A stretch of 64,000 nucleotides of DNA from Eurosta solidaginis. Lineage: Eukaryota > Arthropoda > Insecta > Diptera > Tephritidae. The position numbers and the translations under genes are program-made. The stretch spans positions 168,166,083 to 168,230,082 of the forward strand of contig NC_090323.1 of assembly GCF_040869045.1 (NCBI RefSeq). Direction: 5' to 3'. The notes below the pieces were generated by a model. The model did no database searches and was not told the origin of the DNA. It saw only the letters and a list, made by a program, of their open reading frames with translations. Of the stretch, positions 33,881 through 46,109 are shown piece by piece. Numbering within the stretch: position 1 is the first letter of the stretch; the number at the start of each line of letters is the position of its first letter.

Positions 33881-34636
33881 TACATTTTAAATGAAAATGT
33901 TACGGCCTTCTCAAATTGTAGCTTAAAGACCTGGAAAGGAACAGAACCGTCAAAGGATGGTGTTTTTACCTTTGGATTACTCGCTGAAACAGGTGTGTGA
34001 TTTAATTGCAACTCCTGTATACGACCTTTCAAAGCATCCATCTCGGTCTCCATTTTATCTTGTCGTTCACAAAAACCTCCAGCTGCGATGAGACTTTTGT
34101 TTCCTGTGCCTCCAGCTTCGTTGAGATACACTCTTCCTGTGCTTCGAGTTGTAATGTTATGCGTGCCTCTTGCTCTTTTAATTTGTGACGCCATGTGTGT
34201 TTTCTGTTCATCCAATTGTGCTTCAAACTTCGATGTGATGCGTGTCTCCTGCGATTCCAGTTGGGATGCTATACTTGTCTTCTGTTCTGCCAGTTGAGAT
34301 GATATTTGTGACGACATTTCTGAAATGCGTGCCTCCTGTATTTCCAATTGTGATGCCATATATGTCTTCTGCGATTCCAGTTGAGATGACATTTCGGTTG
34401 CTATTTGTGACGACATTTGCTTCAACACTGCTAGTATCGCGTTAGTGTCAACACTTACCAATGGATTCGGAGTCTATATTCTCCTCCATTTTAGTCGCTG
34501 GCTCTTCCACATCAGGATAAAAGGCATACTCGTCCACATCAATTCCTTGCGACTCCATTACCTCTCGTAGCCGTGCTTGAAGTTCGATCTTATTGCCGGT
34601 TGTATTAAATCCACGGTTCTCTAACTCCTTTTTCAT
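33853..34636 (-). pseudogene. gag-like gene of LTR retrotransposon, frameshifted, copy A
   Basis: From ATG at 34636: residues 1-40 form a SAP-like motif (MKKELENRGFNTTGNKIELQ ... LREVMESQGIDVDEY), then an acidic linker. The frame shifts at about 34460, where two bases present in C are missing. It continues as a long Gln/Ser-rich coiled coil with MSSQLESQ and QEARIS-type heptads, with a second break near 34080-34200. The end, PKVKTPSFDGSVPFQVFKLQ, is the N-terminal gag block of Ty3/gypsy-like elements. The capsid proper is missing. No function is expected. Confidence 0.75.
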
Positions 34637-34708
34637 TTACTGGATCTTTAATTCACTCAACTTTGCCATGTCCAAGTTGTATTCAGAATCTTCGGAATTT
34701 ATTCAACA

Positions 34709-34726
34709 ATTCCTGTTCTGACACCA
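34709..34726 (-). other. Primer-binding site, copy A
   Basis: On the minus strand tggtgtcagaacaggaa starts two bases after the LTR end (cgttaca). Position and initial TGG are those of a tRNA-primed PBS; the tRNA was not identified. Equivalents: 47942-47959 and 61175-61192 (tggtgtcagaagagg in C). Confidence 0.6.
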
Positions 34727-34759
34727 ATTGTAACGCATTTACTGGAATTCCTCGAATTT

Positions 34760-34788
34760 CCTGAAGGCGCACCAGCGTATTCACACCG
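34760..34788 (+). pseudogene. KLF exon 3' fragment with splice donor, copy B
   Basis: This is the last 29 nt of the KLF exon (cctgaaggcgcaccagcg...caccg) followed by the unchanged donor gtaagt at 34789. The preceding sequence is LTR plus gaattt, so there is no acceptor and no zinc-binding Cys. It cannot be a functional internal exon but keeps a strong 5' splice site inside the intron. Confidence 0.9.
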
Positions 34789-34961
34789 GTAAGTGGCCAA
34801 AAAATTGAGGCAAATAAATAGTTATTTATGAAAAAAGGGAATTTTTAAATACAGCAGCGAACAGGAAAATAGCAGTGGCAGTTTTTTATCAAATTTCGTT
34901 TTTTTTTATTTTCGCTATTTTACGAAGAATTTGTTTGAATTTTGTAACATAAACTAACAGA

Positions 34962-35863
34962 CCAATTCTAAATATTCTCGGGGAATTTTGTTCTCGCGGA
35001 TTTTTTTATTCCCGCGGAAAAATTCCTCCAATTCTTTTCTCCTAGGGAGAAGAAAAATTGGGGAATAGGAATTTCGAATTTTCGAAGTCAGCTGGTTTGT
35101 CAATTGAAATTTCGTTGCGCATTTCTTATTTTGTTTAAAAAATTGAAAAGCTTAATTATTGTTGCGAATTTGTTTGAAATTAAGAAATAAGGTATAAACA
35201 ATGCACATTATTGCATTTCATGTGGTATACACTGAAATGAGTAATGAATTGGTGCCACAGCAACATCAACAGAGGAGCATAAGAAGAAGACGGCGGGTTA
35301 ACACAAATCCGCCGGAGTTACCTGCTTTCATTCTGCAAAGCAATTTTCTGGCGGCCACGTCGAGTTGAGTTCGCCTTTCGCCATATGCCAAAATCTAATT
35401 AAGCATTCTTTAAAAATCCTTGCGCAATTTCTGGATGGATGCATCAAATATACAAAGAGCTCTTCCGTTGCTTATGATATACTTTTCGACTTAAAATAAA
35501 GAATATTGTTGCTGTTGTTGTTGTATTAACAGTGAGAATATTGTGGTAGAATGTAAATACATATTTTAGCGCAAATTTGTACAAATAAGCGTTCTTTCTT
35601 AAAAGAACCAATTTCCTTTAACTATTTTGATGCATTCCCTTCAATTTAACTAATGAAAAAACTCCTATGAAATGGCAAAGAAATCTCCCTCTCCCTCACA
35701 TTCATAATACCTACTTTTCTCCCATAATCGGTTTCCTCTTTTTCGAACATTGTTCAGAATAGGAGGAAAGGGAGAAGTGAAAAAACTCTCAAGGAATTTT
35801 TATTTAGAATACGAGGAATGGGAGAAGGGAAAAAACTCGCACGGAATTTTCGTTTAGAATTGG
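34962..35863. mobile_element. Possible small TIR element (CCAATTCTAAA ends), copy B
   Basis: Same 902-bp structure as in copy A, including the short Arg-rich frame. Confidence 0.45.
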
Positions 35864-37229
35864 GCTGTAAGTGAAACAAGTTTTACGAAAAATTCTTACC
35901 TTTAACTTGGAGCGCACTGAATTTTTTTGAGTACGCAATTTTGTAGCCCAATAAGGTTTAGTCCAAGAGGGTACCAATACTAAGTCACTTAATATTCTCA
36001 ACGATTTTTCAATTTTTATTTTTTTTTTTGTAAGTATCTTAGATTTTCCCCCACTCAAAGGACTTCCTCCGACGAGAATGCTCGTGATCGTATCGTAACA
36101 AAAATACAGATAGCACACGTGTTACATACATGTTTTTAAATGGAGAGGCCCTGCCCACTTCTCGTACTCGTACAAAAGTTTTCTTAATTTTTCTTACATC
36201 ATTTGTTGTTTATTTTGATTTAGAAATATAAAAAAAATACATACATATTGAGGAAAGTCCTGGCGTTTCCGAATTACCTGTCTCTGGCTGTCGGAGTAAT
36301 CTACATTTTGAATCAAATAAATCCCAGATACCATTAATTCCAACTTACGTTGATTTCCGGCTCCGATCGCCTCATGCCAGCTGATTAATATCGAAAATAT
36401 CATCGCTCTTGCTGCAGCTGCAATCATAGCCATTAATCATAATCTAATAATAGTTCGGCAGCCGTGAAGTCCTTATAAAATCTTCAAAAATACATAGATC
36501 TCTTTTTACGATAAAGTTATTTCAGAACCAGAAGTGTGTTCAGTCGCTCTCTTCGCGCAGTTTGTGTTGTTTTTCTCGTTAGAAAAGACGAGATGACAAG
36601 CCACCAATCAAGCGGGCAGACATGAAAACAATCTTTTACCCGTTACCATCACAACCACAGAGATTTCCAAAGCCGTCGAAAAGACCAAAGACTGGAAACC
36701 CGTGGCCCCAATGGAAAACTACCAATGTTAAAATCATCGCCAGCGAGAAAAAGAGATTCCTTTAGCTATGGCCTGTTTTTAGCCTCTGCTTTTTGACACT
36801 GTTGAAAAATAGCAATAGTGGGAAGACATCCAATGACGGAGAATCGAATATTCTTTAGCCAATGGAGAAAATACTTATAACCGACGAAATTCTGTTTAGT
36901 TTCTACATATTCGAGGCTCCCTTAACTAGATACCCATTACGCGCATAGCCGCACCAAATGGCTTGTTGGTTGCAATTGGCCATCGGCTCAAGTATTAAGC
37001 CTCCCCAGTCTATTGGGCTGACATGATATTTATTGGAAAAAGGCTCAGGTCGGAAATACCTCGCTACTAGAGCTTCAACCGGACGTCCGTTATGATCCCT
37101 GAGATAGATTGACACACTGACAAGGAAATGCTCAATGAAGAAGAGCGTGAAATATTCCAGAACACAAACTGTTTGACGTAGCTTCACTTGATAAATAAGG
37201 AGAAATCTGCGAAAATAAAATGATGAGAT

Positions 37230-37854
37230 CTAACAAAATATATTACAAAAATATTAGAAGCACTGCAATTGCTTCCAAAGAGAGCAGGTAGACCCTTTAC
37301 CACTTACAAAGCAATTAGCCAGCCGTTTACGTGTCCCCGATATGGTCGCGAAGCCTTGAGGTTACTCACTGCAAGAAAGCACAGGCCTGCCAAAACACTG
37401 TTTCAGAATCGGTATAGGAAATCTTATGCCCTCAGAAGACTACCTACAAAGTAAGCCGAGAACACTCCCCATTATGGAGAGAAATAAAATGCTTAGCAAA
37501 CAGTTTCTGTTGAATACCCAGAAATTTGGGCATTCCAACAGGTATCTCGTTGAAGAGGGCCCACCTTCAAAAAGTCATCTCCGCAAGCATTATGGGCAAA
37601 TACAGCACCTGAGAATACTGCCGTATATGGAACACAAACAGGTCCTCAGTGATATTCACACAAAGGCATCGGATCTCTACGATACGAATTGCCCGGCGAA
37701 CCCCGTTCTTAAAGATAAATACCATGAGCTCGCAAAAGAGGAAAGCGTTCCCGCGCATCACTGTGGTGAAATATTTACTTATTCAAAATCAATCGCGTGG
37801 ACTAAAATGCGGGGCTGTCAACGATCATTTGAAGGTTTTACAACTTTGGACTAG
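37230..37854 (+). pseudogene. Jockey-like LINE ORF2 C-terminal fragment, copy B
   Basis: Same fragment as at 23870. Here the frame 37426-37854 stays open for 142 codons (MLSKQFLLNTQKFGHSNRYL...), but it ends abruptly and has no RT upstream. Confidence 0.7.
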
Positions 37855-39289
37855 CAAAGAGAGGACCGTAGACTTATGACGGGTACTCTGATGGAACACC
37901 CTTTTTTTGCGTCACATGCATTTAAATAAGGCTTGGTCAGTGAAATCAGATGCGCTAAAAGTTCAGAGAACACCGATGAAAAAAAAAATTCGGAAATATC
38001 TTAAAATTTTCTTAAAAACGGCTTAAGTTTAATTTACATAGTTTCAGCTAGAAAATTCATGGAATCGTTTTTTAAGTATTGAAATTTGATAAAAGTTTGC
38101 ACTGCTACTTTTCTGTTCGCTGCTGTATATATTTAACAATAAAATTTTTTCCACTCACAGCTAAAAACGACTCATACTTACCAGTCTTATAAATACCTCA
38201 TGGACCATTGCCCTTTATTATGAAACGATTCAACCACGCTCAACCACGCTCAATTTATAGACCTACATATCCAAAAATATTTTTATTTCTATACGTCTTA
38301 TTATTTATGTTCAGTTTGCTTGCCTAATTAATTTTTATTAATCAGTTTTCAAAGCAGTGCATGCAATAAATGACTTAAGCGTTATTAATATAAAGCAAGA
38401 AATTTTTGAAAATTAGTTAATTAACGCGCCAAATATATCAGTCAATAGCCACATTACTGCGAATTTCGTCAAGTTGTTGTTTTATCTCACGCTGAGTATC
38501 GAAAAAGAGGCTTTATAGGTTTTTGTGAATTGCTTCTCACGCGTGTTAATAGAAACTTATACATATATTAATTATTAATTTTTTGCAAATTAAATTTTAT
38601 GAAATTAGGCCAAATATTTAAGCCTTTGTTTATTAAGATGTGGGATGTTACCTAATTAATATAAACATACGTGCTGAATACATATGGCCAAGAGAGCTTG
38701 ATCTAATATCAAATTTACAAAACACAAAAATAATTTATTATCTGTAGGCAGACAAATCCAAATTGTATAGCCCCGGCATTCTTTAATAGTTTCACGCTCC
38801 TGTCGGAACGAAAATGTGGAGCCGGGAATCGTCGAAATGTTTATTCTTGAGTTAAGTTAATAAGCGAACACCTCCTCTTCGTGTTAAATCTCAAATGGGG
38901 ATCGGATATAACTGGCGCTCCTTTATACAGAAAAAGTATAAGTATGTCTGTTGAAGGAACATTAGGTCAACGGCCAAAAAACAATTGACGGTGCGACTAC
39001 TGACAGTTCCTTACACTCCTGTTGTTGTTTTGTTGTTGTAGCTCTTAAAATAATTGCTTTTCGTATAATAATCTGGTACGCTCAGGTACCAGCACCTTCT
39101 TAAAATAGTCCGACTGCCTCGGTAGTCGTCCCCAGGTCTACAGATTTAATGTCCTCTTACAACAGGCATGCAAATAGTGAAAATATTGTAAATCCTTTAT
39201 CCCACTTAGGCCTACTTCTGGCACTCATGAACGGATTTAGCACTAACAATCGGCTCAAGAAGCCGATTATTAGCAATTTGTAACTGATA

Positions 39290-39735
39290 TGCAAAGAGCA
39301 TTTAGATTATGGAGGGATCACTTCTTTGGCATCCTCAATTGAGACAGCGATGCGCTTTCTTGCAAAACCCTGAAAACTGCGCCAATTGTCACGGAATCAA
39401 CTTTTTGGTATCGCATACACGGTCCGGTCAAGCGCATTGTGCGAAAAATTGACGCCCACCGTGAATCAGCTGATTTTTCCTTACCAGTGCGTCTTCAGAC
39501 CTGGTAAATCTCTTATCGACAAAATTTGTACTATACGCCAAATTAAAAAAAAAAAAAACGCGAAAAAAGTATTAACACACATCAACACCTCGTCGATTTT
39601 AAAGCCGCCTTCGATAGCACGAACAGGAACTGCCTATATGCAGCTATGTCTGAATTTAGTTTCTCCGCAAAACGTTTATGGCTGTGCAAAATGACGTTGA
39701 GCAAGACCACTAGCTCACAAACCAGCACACCCTAG
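39290..39735 (+). pseudogene. Non-LTR reverse transcriptase 5' part, copy B
   Basis: Contains SSALCEKLTPTVNQLIFPYQ, CVFRPGKSLIDKI and, after a poly-A interruption at 39543-39558, DFKAAFDSTNRNCLYAAMSE. The last is RT motif A with its catalytic Asp. The frame then breaks where a jockey-like fragment and degenerate sequence intervene. Confidence 0.7.
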
Positions 39736-39869
39736 CAAAGAACTGCCTCATCTAGCCCCGACTCCAAGAGGGTTAATGTAACATCTCCATATGATGAGAT
39801 CTGGCACTTGGTAACATAGCCGTTTGATCAGGAAAGCATAAAGAGGCCTTAGGCAAAATCCACACACAA

Positions 39870-40200
39870 TCGGTAAACGTTTTTGCCAAGATACGCCAGT
39901 TGAAATTTGTTATGAATATGCAATATCCTACTCTTGCAGAAGAACAGAGCACATGAGCCACCCTGGCCCAACTTTGTTCTGAATACTGTAACTGGTTAAA
40001 CTCTTACATGTCCGGAATCAACCCCGATATACGTAATGTATGTCCTGCATGCGATGTGTCACCACATGACACTAACCATCTTTTCAATTGTAATGTGAAA
40101 TCTGTGACTCTAACACCAATCTCCATATGGTCCGTTCCTCTTGAATTGCCAGCTTCCTTGAATTTCCGTTAGAGGACTTTGATGATTTTTTGTGAGTGGT
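39870..40200 (+). pseudogene. Jockey-like LINE C-terminal fragment nested in RT, copy B
   Basis: Reads (with a stop) TLAQLCSEYCNWLNSYMSGI followed by NPDIRNVCPACDVSPHDTNH and LFNC, the zinc-knuckle tail that follows the ERMLSKQFLLNTQK-type block in jockey-like LINEs. It separates the two halves of the RTE-like RT. Confidence 0.7.
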
Positions 40201-40374
40201 CGCGCCTATTGAATGAGGCGAAGCACTGCTAACACAACATCATTAGTTCACCCTCCTGGCTGTTCGAAACTAAACGAAATTTCAGACAGAGTGTAAGATT
40301 TCATAAATTTGATGCTGAAGAGAACTATACTAGCTGCAGAACTTAACCGCTGTGGACTAATATTCATTCAATAA

Positions 40375-41100
40375 AAGCGTGCAATAATTTCTCGACGTTG
40401 ATGTCATCAGCCTGAATACCTGCGCCGTAAGTTCTGCTTACTCCAAACTAGAAAGATGCGGAAAAGAGGAATTGACGGTGAATGAGAACAAAACGCGTCA
40501 ACTCACTTGCGCCTTGCCAACAACGCCGCTGCTGGAAGCCATAAATTCGAAATATTAAGAGACTTTGTTTATATGGGAACCAGTATCAACACAAACAACA
40601 TCAGGTTTGAAATCTAGCGAAAAATCACTCCTGCCAATAAAGAGTACTTTCAAATAAGTAGGCAATTGAAAAGTAAAGTCCTCTCTCGGCAACGAAACTC
40701 ATGATCTACAGGTTACTTGTCGAACCCATCCTGCTGTATGGTGCAGAAGCATGGTCATTACAACAGATAAGGCGGCTACGCGTTGGCGACGGCAACCAGA
40801 GAAGATTTAATTATGAGCTGTATGAGCTTTACGCAGACAGCAGCATAGTCCAGCGAATTAAAACACAGCGGCTACGCTGACTAGGCCATGTTATGCTAAT
40901 TAAAGAAGACGCTTCGGCTAAGAAAGTATTTTTATCGGAAGTTGCTTACGAAATTAGAAGATAAAGAAAGGACGAGGTGGAAAATGATTTAGATTTCCTT
41001 GGTGTTACCAATTGGCGTCAGTTAACAGAGCAAAGAAATGACTTAAGCGCTTTGTTGGACGACCATAACCGTTAAAAGGGTTAAGCCCCACTTAAGTAAG
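40375..41100 (+). pseudogene. Non-LTR reverse transcriptase C-terminal part, copy B
   Basis: Frame-broken pieces include VNENKTRQLT, FVYMGTSINTNN, MIYRLLVEPILLYGAEAWSL, FNYELYELYADSSIVQRIKT and RLGHVM-like remnants. These are the thumb/connection region after RT motifs in RTE-like LINEs. It ends with tgacttaag...ttaagcccc and a (taag)n tail. Confidence 0.7.
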
Positions 41101-41827
41101 TAAGTTAGATTACTACCAGCTTAAGCCCATCATTCAATGTATACGATTTTCAGCCATTCCCAAGATGAAAAGTAGAGCCATAGGCAGATTAGTTGCGGCA
41201 CTAGTTTTTCAAAGATTCATCTATGAGATTTGAATATTTTCGTATGCCGCCGCTGAAATATTTCAGATATGGAAGAAATATCAAGGAAAATGTTTAAATT
41301 TAACTGGTTTATAATATTGAGACGGGAATCCCTTTGTAGCATTTGAAAATTCACCAGTGGTCTTAAAATATTTTGGCCCTATGAAATAGATATGGAAATA
41401 TGAAATATGGCAGAAATTTATTTACAATAAAATCCAGTTTTTGTGTTTTTGTTTAATTCAAAGATTTTTTTTCTCTCAGTTAAGTATATATACATAAGTA
41501 AGACAAATAAGTACTTCAAAAGTTCCCTCCAACTACATTTCAGTTAAAGTAAAAAAATTAAAAAATTGGCTGTAAGTTGTCATGGTTGTAGCAACGCAAA
41601 TATAAAATATATATAAAATATAAATAGTGCACACACCATATCGGTCTCTAGGTTGATCCGAAGTCGATACTCTGTTAAGATTGCCTGCGGGCGATCAATT
41701 GAGTAATAACTTTACTAATTGCTGCTGCAACCGAGACAATTGATTTATTTTAGTTAACGCCACATGTCGTTTGACAGCACACATATATAAATGCAGGCAC
41801 AACACAACATAAGATCAGACATACAAA

Positions 41828-42060
41828 TATCTTTACTAAACTTAGTTCACGTACTTATCTGAACACACTTTGTATTGGTATAAAAAATTGCCGAAATCCG
41901 ACTATGACCACGCCCACTTTTCCGATATCGAAAATTACGAAAAATGAAAAAAATTCCATAATTCTATACCAAATACGAAAAAAGGTATGAAACATGGTAA
42001 CTAGATTGGTTTAGTGACATAAAATATAACTTTAGAAAAAAACTTTGTAAAATGTGTGTG
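41828..42060 (-). repeat. Fragment of large repeat element, copy B
   Basis: Starts atctttactaaacttagttc and continues as in copy A, with gaccacgcccacttttccg intact. Confidence 0.8.
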
Positions 42061-42072
42061 ATCAAAAATTAG

Positions 42073-42463
42073 ACGGTTGTTGTTGTTGAAGCGATAAGGA
42101 TACTCCCCGAAGCCCTTGGGGAGTGTTATCGATGTTGATGGTCCTTTGCCGGATGCAGATCCGGTACTTTCCGGTATCAAGCACCACTAAGGCACCAGCC
42201 CGACCATCTCGGGAACGATTTAGTATGACCACATTAAACCTTCCAGGCCATACCGCCCCCCTAGATCCATGAGGAACTTGGAATCGCCAGAGCCGCGCTG
42301 TTAAAGTAACATGATTCGCCACGGGTAGGTGAGGTTGACAATTGGGTTGGATAAGCTATATTTTGCGCTGGCAACACCTTGAAAGGGTTGCGCTACACAA
42401 CTCCTCAATTTAGTATTTTAGTCGCCTCTTACGACAGGCCCCCTAACCCGCTGGGGAAAACGG
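42073..42463. repeat. GC-richer interspersed repeat, copy B
   Basis: Same block as 28840-29230; differs from A at a few positions (for example ggtatcaagc for ggtatcaggc, aaggcacc for aaggtacc) and agrees with C there. Confidence 0.6.
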
Positions 42464-42816
42464 TCATAAACCTTTGCACAACACAGTCCATATATACACA
42501 TATACATATATATATACATTTTTTTATCCAAGAGTTGTTATATACAAGAACACGAGGTTGGCGATGAGCCGCTGTGGCTCGGCTACTGGCGTTTTTCAGG
42601 TATTCCATAATGACTGTCAGAGAAAAAAAAGAAAGCCGAACATTCAGTTGCAGAAATAACTGAATACAGGAGCTTAGTCAAATACTGCGATATTACATTA
42701 TACATTTTATGTTGTTGTTGTAACTGCAAAATTTGTCCCCAAAGACTTAGGGGAGTGTGCTGACTTACGCTTTTTAGGTGCATAAAATGCTTACTGTAAA
42801 TACTTACAAATGAACG

Positions 42817-43104
42817 TCATTTTAAATTGAAATAAAGTCTACTAACCTTTTCAATGTATTGCAATTTATCCTCTTTTGCCATACTCATCCACTCTTTAGC
42901 GCCACGTTTAATTGTTTCCACAGCGGAGAGTCCTGTATTACGTTGACGAAAATCGCTCAAAAAATTCAAATATGGATTACGATGTATTGTTCCACTGGGA
43001 CGTTCGCATTTGCCAATTTTCGTCTTGTGGATTGAAGTTTTGGAAACGCCTTTATTGGTTTTCGTGGTGGAGCGTGAAGTTAATGACGGTTTCATTATCT
43101 CCAT
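42817..43104 (-). CDS. MST-HMG-box protein, copy B
   Basis: Identical in translation to the copy at 29584-29871, with the same start, HMG-box residues, GTTAGT donor (42846) and short candidate intron. No disabling mutation is present. It lies on the C-type side of the crossover interval at 43672-44182. Confidence 0.7.
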   Translation of the reverse strand: MEIMKPSLTSRSTTKTNKGVSKTSIHKTKIGKCERPSGTIHRNPYLNFLSDFRQRNTGLSAVETIKRGAKEWMSMAKEDKLQYIEKVSRLYFNLK

Positions 43105-43425
43105 TAATGACTATCGTTAAATTTTTTAATGGTTAAAAAAATTATTCTTTGCGTTGGGACGCACTAATTTAGATTTGGCTTAGAAATATTTAAATAATAA
43201 CTATAGAGTTAATAGAAATTCCAGTGTTTTTGCAAATACAGCTAATTTTTGTAAAATTAATGAATTTTAATCTTTTCGACTTGAATTTGTAATGATTGGA
43301 AAAATTCTATAAACTCGACAGGTTTACGAAATTATTGAAACTATTTTCAAAAGCTTTTGTGGTAAATGAAATATGAAAGTATTCAGTGTTAAATATGTAA
43401 AGTGTAATAATAAGTTACATGAAAC

Positions 43426-43937
43426 CAAGGCGAATTCAGTACCAGTTGTTGTTATCCCAACTGCTGATTGCTTCTTCTAGATTATTTTCCATACAACGCG
43501 TGGTACTAAAATATGTCAGTTAGTCGAAATCAATAAAAATTTTCTTTTGACTTGACATTCTTCTGCACGGCGAATTAGTCGAATTCGCTTTGCCAACACC
43601 TGGTATGGATTCGCCTTGCATGAAAATAAGCCTTGTACAAGTAGAGTTTGATGTAATGATCCAGAAATTCGCCACCACCAACAAGCGATAAGGCTCCCAT
43701 AGTCTATAACAAAGGAACCGATAACATTTAGTCAAGGTGAATTCATACGAGGTGGTGGCAAAGCGAAGTCAACCCAATTGCAGACGAATTTCAAGTCAAA
43801 AGTAAATTAGCATTGGCTTCGATTAACTGGCATATTGTCGTACCAAATGTCAAGGAGAAGCAATCAGCTGATGGGAAAATATCAAGAAGAAGCAATCAGC
43901 TGAAGGGATAACAATACCTGGTACTGAATTCGCCTTG
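43426..43937. mobile_element. MITE with CAAGGCGAATTC termini, copy B
   Basis: Same element. The position that marks the C-type side, C at 43672, is inside this MITE. Confidence 0.8.
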
Positions 43938-44442
43938 CTTTTAATCACGAAAATAGTCAAATTCGTCAAATTCAAAAAACTTTATTTTTGGTGCGATTTG
44001 TTAGAAAAGTCTAGGGACCGATGGAAGATGGAAAGAGAAGAAGAGAGAAAGTAATAGATGGGAGAATATAGAAAGAGAGCAAGGAACGTAGAAAAACTTA
44101 TATGACATGCATTGCAAATTTTCTTTTGACTTGACATTAGTCTGCACAACGAAATACATAGGTTGATTTCGCTTTGCCATAATCTGGTATGGACTCGCCT
44201 TGGAGTGAGCAAAAAGCAGAAAGAGATAAAGTGAGCGAAAAGTATGTGAAAAAGTGGTAGAGAAAGTGGAAGAGAAGGGAGAGATAAAGTGAAAGCGTAT
44301 TCCTAAAGTTTAAAATGTTGAACCAAAGATTGTGTACGATGGCGAAGCTTTGTAGCTGCAAAAATGAATGTGTGCGTGTTTTTAATAGACCTTCAAAATT
44401 CTCAAGATTTCTTTGACATTTTTTTGGTCATGTGATTACTAT

Positions 44443-44932
44443 TGTAACGAACTTACTGAAATTCCTCTTATTTGCAACCTTCTACTAACGTTCGAATCAC
44501 TAAAATGTTGAATAAATAACTCCACTGCTCTATAATGCAAAATGGCCTTTATTAAAGTACTTCACAATAACACTTCGCAACTGATAGATTGCTTAAATCA
44601 AACTGATTGTCGTGCCTCAACTGTTGCCGCCTTTTATACTGTCTGGTTTCCTCGTCGACATATTTCTAGGCGCTTCTATTTCTAGAATTTACTAGTTAGC
44701 CATCAGCTATAAATTTCTCAGCTATAACTACAGATACACGATTTTATAGCTTCTCTCATAGCCCATGCGCGTGTATATGAGAGTGATACTTGCACAATTG
44801 ATTGTATACTTTTGGGAGTATCTCAGATATATACGCTGCTCGTATGGACATATGGGTAGACATAATGATTGATTTGTTGATGTGCATACGAGTCACTAAT
44901 TAGTATCGGCTTAGAGATGATAGTATCCCGTA
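44443..44932 (-). mobile_element. LTR (3' LTR), copy B
   Basis: Same truncated LTR as 31210-31699. Confidence 0.8.
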
Positions 44933-45488
44933 TATAAAATTTTGGAAAGAGGAGGGGTGATTGGTAGTATAATTTGGCGTGCAGGTGCAAAGAAAAGTGG
45001 AAGGGGCATTTCTTTTCCAGTATGAGTGGGAGTAGGTGTGCATGTGGAAGTGGGAGTGCGATAGGAAAGGAGGATGCAATATATAGGCTCGTTATACATT
45101 ACTTATAAAGGAGTTATCGGTTTGTTATCTAAGTTTTATACCGATTTTTTATGAACGAGTTGTCGGCTTCCTATGGATTTGGTATCAAAAAGTCATCGAT
45201 TTTTTACCAAAAAACTACGATTTGTTCAGAAAGTTATCTTAAATTTATCGAAATATTATCAAAACATTGTAGATTTGCTATCAGAGTGTTAAAAAAATAA
45301 ATGCTAGGCGCGATAACCTCGGAAGGCATTTTTCGCTGAGCTTCTCTTCCAACTTGAGTCGTGCTCCCTTGAGTTGTCAGATCTCATCTCGAGAGAACAA
45401 TTAAACTAGGTCCTAGAAAACGTCTATTATTTGCCAAGAGTATTTGCGTCAAACAAATTCCAGTAACACTATGGCCGCATCCAGTATA

Positions 45489-45636
45489 TGTGACCCGGTT
45501 TATGAAAAGGTGGCTTATGACTCAAAAAAAATTACTACCACTAAGAAACTGAAGAAATGCATTTTTTATCTTTAACAGCTGTTTCTCGCAATTTCTTTTT
45601 TGAGTCATAAGCCACCTTTTCATAGACCGGGTCACA
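45489..45636. mobile_element. 148-bp palindromic MITE, copy B
   Basis: Same element and flanks as copy A. Confidence 0.85.
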
Positions 45637-46109
45637 TATGATGAATTTCATATCAAAACCGATATGCATTTAACCCGACCCCCTCAAATTTTGATGAAAA
45701 TTTGCATACAGGTACACTTTACCTATACAAACACAACCTCATTTTTATAAATTGCATTTGTGAAAAATTGTGGGCGTGGCAAGGTGTCAAAGTTGTGAAA
45801 AATGCGTGAAAAGTGATGGTAATAGGTACTTTTGAGCTGTGATAACTTCGGAATGGCTCAACCGATTTCAAAGATATTGATACCATTGGAAAGGTATTCG
45901 AATCGGCTTTCGAAAATGTACACTGTAAACAAATTTTATTACACTGAAAAATTTTTTGTTTCAAAAATAAAATTTAAAACTTAAAAAAAATTCAAAGGCC
46001 AAGTGTTTTAAAATAAAATATATTTTTATTAGAAAGGTCTATTTAATATACATATATAACATATCCAAAATCTAAAATGACGCTTTATTCTTTTTTTATA
46101 AAATTTTTT

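Larger units (their letters stand above)
31700..34728 (-). mobile_element. Internal region of non-autonomous LTR retrotransposon, copy A
   Basis: About 3 kb between the 3' LTR and a 25-bp stub of the 5' LTR, in minus orientation. From the 5' side: primer-binding site, a broken gag (34636-33853), then non-coding repeats, a foldback element and a small MITE up to the 3' LTR. No protease, reverse transcriptase, RNase H or integrase frame was found, so it depends on a relative or is dead. Equivalents: 44933-47961 and 58163-61194. Confidence 0.75.
21399..34759 (+). repeat. Segmental tandem duplication, copy A (13.36 kb)
   Basis: The left end is inside the KLF exon (at cctgaaggcg, 21399). The right end is 25 bp into an LTR (tgtaacg...ctc, 34729-34753) plus the six bases gaattt (34754-34759). 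Compared with B and C it carries a private 1.75-kb segment at 26864-28617 and lacks about 1.9 kb present in B at 39597-41508. From 30949 to its end it is almost identical to B; left of 28.6 kb it is clearly diverged from B. Confidence 0.9.
34852..38125. mobile_element. Tc1/mariner-like TIR element with nested debris, copy B
   Basis: Same element as at 21491, with the TIR start reading cagcagcgaacaggaaaata. It is about 320 bp shorter than copy A, chiefly because the second LINE tail (A 24633-24916) is missing. Confidence 0.75.

Noticed and set aside
33853..34461. Host coiled-coil protein of 202 residues
   Set aside because: It lies between an LTR, a primer-binding site and a SAP-like gag start, ends in a gypsy gag block, and is frame-broken; the same frame is disrupted differently in copy C.
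37426..37854. 142-residue host gene
   Set aside because: It is the C-terminal part of a jockey-like LINE; the equivalent in copy A is frame-broken.
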